Shown piece after piece: positions 14,564-15,304 of a DNA stretch of 15,304 bases. Under the pieces are notes generated by a model, which worked only from the letters and a program-made list of their open reading frames with translations, did not search any database and was not told the DNA's origin. The stretch spans positions 1 through 15,304 of the forward strand of contig CAKSVQ010000042.1 in assembly GCA_934504065.1 (NCBI GenBank), read 5' to 3'. Numbering within the stretch: the stretch's first letter is position 1; the number at the start of each line of letters is the position of its first letter. A program made the translations under genes and the position numbers. The DNA is from an uncultured Dysosmobacter sp. GTDB lineage: Bacteria; Bacillota; Clostridia; Oscillospirales; Oscillospiraceae.

Positions 14564-14968
14564 CAACCAGAGCCCATTTAGCGCGTCACCGTGAAGGTGG
14601 CACACCCACTGATAAGACAAGCCCATCATTTCCGCCACCTGCTCCCACGTCCGCCCGTCGATATATCTCAGCCGAAGCAGCTCCCGGTGCCTTGCATCCG
14701 GCACGGCGTCGATGGCCGCGCCGATCTCCCGCCGAAGCCGGACAAGCCCGATCCTCTGATGCTCCAGCTGTGCCGCAAGGTGTGCGATGTGCTCCGCCGC
14801 GTGCTCCAGACTTCTGCCGTCTCCGCCGCCGCCCGTGTCAGCCCCATACCGGGCCGTGGCGCTCTCCGCCCGCGAACGCCAGCGCTCCAGCTCTTCAGAA
14901 AGCCGCCGCTCCTCCCGCTCCGCCGCCCGGTACTGCATCAGCCAGGCTTTTTTCTCCTGATTGGTCAT
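14540..14968 (-). CDS. RinA/ArpU-like late transcription activator
   Basis: A 142-residue protein. The N-terminal half (about residues 1-35 and 54-90) is charged and helical, probably coiled coil, with a glycine-rich break near residues 45-51. The C-terminal part is a sigma-region-4-type helix-turn-helix: PDARHRELLRLRYIDG, then RTWEQVAEMMGLS, then YQWVCHLHGDALNGL. This layout is typical of the RinA, ArpU and DUF1492-like regulators found just upstream of the small terminase gene in Firmicutes phages, where characterised members switch on the packaging and structural operon. Here too the next gene is the small terminase, after a 157-bp gap with a repeat array. The start overlaps the previous stop (ATGA). 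Its last codons lie inside the repeat array. The activator role is inferred from family resemblance and position. Confidence 0.72.
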   Translation of the reverse strand: MTNQEKKAWLMQYRAAEREERRLSEELERWRSRAESATARYGADTGGGGDGRSLEHAAEHIAHLAAQLEHQRIGLVRLRREIGAAIDAVPDARHRELLRLRYIDGRTWEQVAEMMGLSYQWVCHLHGDALNGLWLVDPVDNG

Positions 14969-15294
14969 TCAAGCACCCCCGCCATAAAGCAGCTCAGCGC
15001 CCGCTCCCCGCTCAGCCGCAGCGCCTGCTCAATGTGGCGCAGACCGTTACGGATGTTCCGGCTCACGTTAGAACAGTCGATGTCCATCTGTCTGCCCACT
15101 GCCTCCTGCGGCAGTCCCACGACAAAGTACAGCTGCATGGTCTCGACCTGCCGCGCCGTACAGGTCATGCGCAGCGCCCGGGCCATAACCTGCTGGCGGG
15201 GCGTCAGCCCGATCTCGTCCCCGTTGTCGGCGTGACGGATGGCAACCCGCAGATCGTACAGGTCGTCTCTGTTCACGCGGTAAATCGGCCTCAT
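14965..15294 (-). CDS. Sigma-70 region 4-like phage regulator
   Basis: A 109-residue protein with a sigma-factor region 4-like helix-turn-helix in its C-terminal half. From about residue 46 (TARQVETMQLYFVVGLPQ) to residue 92 (RNIRNGLRHIEQAL) it shows the pattern of a helix, a turn with QEAVGRQM, and a recognition helix beginning DCSNVSRNIRNGL. No sigma region 2 is visible, so it is probably a DNA-binding regulator and not a complete sigma factor. It is the first gene of the window in transcription order, and its last bases overlap the next gene in an ATGA arrangement, so the two are probably translationally coupled. Only ten bases lie upstream of the chosen ATG, so neither a ribosome binding site nor a further-upstream start can be judged. 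The role, early or middle regulation of the phage late genes, is inferred from fold and position. Confidence 0.75.
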   Translation of the reverse strand: MRPIYRVNRDDLYDLRVAIRHADNGDEIGLTPRQQVMARALRMTCTARQVETMQLYFVVGLPQEAVGRQMDIDCSNVSRNIRNGLRHIEQALRLSGERALSCFMAGVLE

Positions 15295-15304
15295 TGGGAG
15301 CCCC

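Overview
The window is the packaging, head and tail part of the late operon of a siphovirus, most likely a prophage, carried by a GC-rich Firmicutes host. The protein styles fit gut Clostridia of the Oscillospiraceae/Faecalibacterium type: a PBSX-like terminase, an SPP1-gp6-like portal, a DUF4355-like scaffold and a DUF6711-like tail protein. That placement is inference from resemblance. Every credible gene lies on the minus strand, so the operon reads from right to left. Most neighbours overlap by a few bases or are separated by only a few bases, and many long plus-strand frames are antisense shadows caused by high GC.

In transcription order, the window starts (15.3-14.5 kb) with two small sigma-region-4/RinA-ArpU-like regulators. 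A 157-bp gap follows (14383-14539) holding an activator-style repeat array, a candidate promoter and a hairpin; with the regulators this looks like the late-gene switch. Next come the small terminase, large terminase (terL), portal and an SPP1 gp7/Mu F-like minor head protein (14.4-9.75 kb). The minor head protein carries an extra C-terminal domain resembling the Ntox50 polymorphic-toxin RNase. A 70-residue unrecognised gene with a strong Shine-Dalgarno site and a TTG start follows at once. Two back-to-back intrinsic terminators then interrupt the operon (9454-9537).

Beyond the terminators come the scaffold, major capsid protein, four head-tail joining and completion proteins, tail tube, the tail assembly chaperone pair (apparent -1 frameshift), a 1122-residue tape measure protein, a small DUF6711-like tail protein and the start of a large tail-tip protein that runs off the left edge (9.4 kb to 1).

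Most of this is textbook siphophage architecture. The least ordinary parts are the toxin-like extension of the minor head protein with its small downstream partner and double terminator, the 10-bp-spaced TTGA repeat array upstream of the small terminase, and the frameshift-type chaperone pair with no obvious canonical slippery heptamer. I see no tRNA, CRISPR array, insertion sequence, attachment site, integrase or lysis gene in the window.
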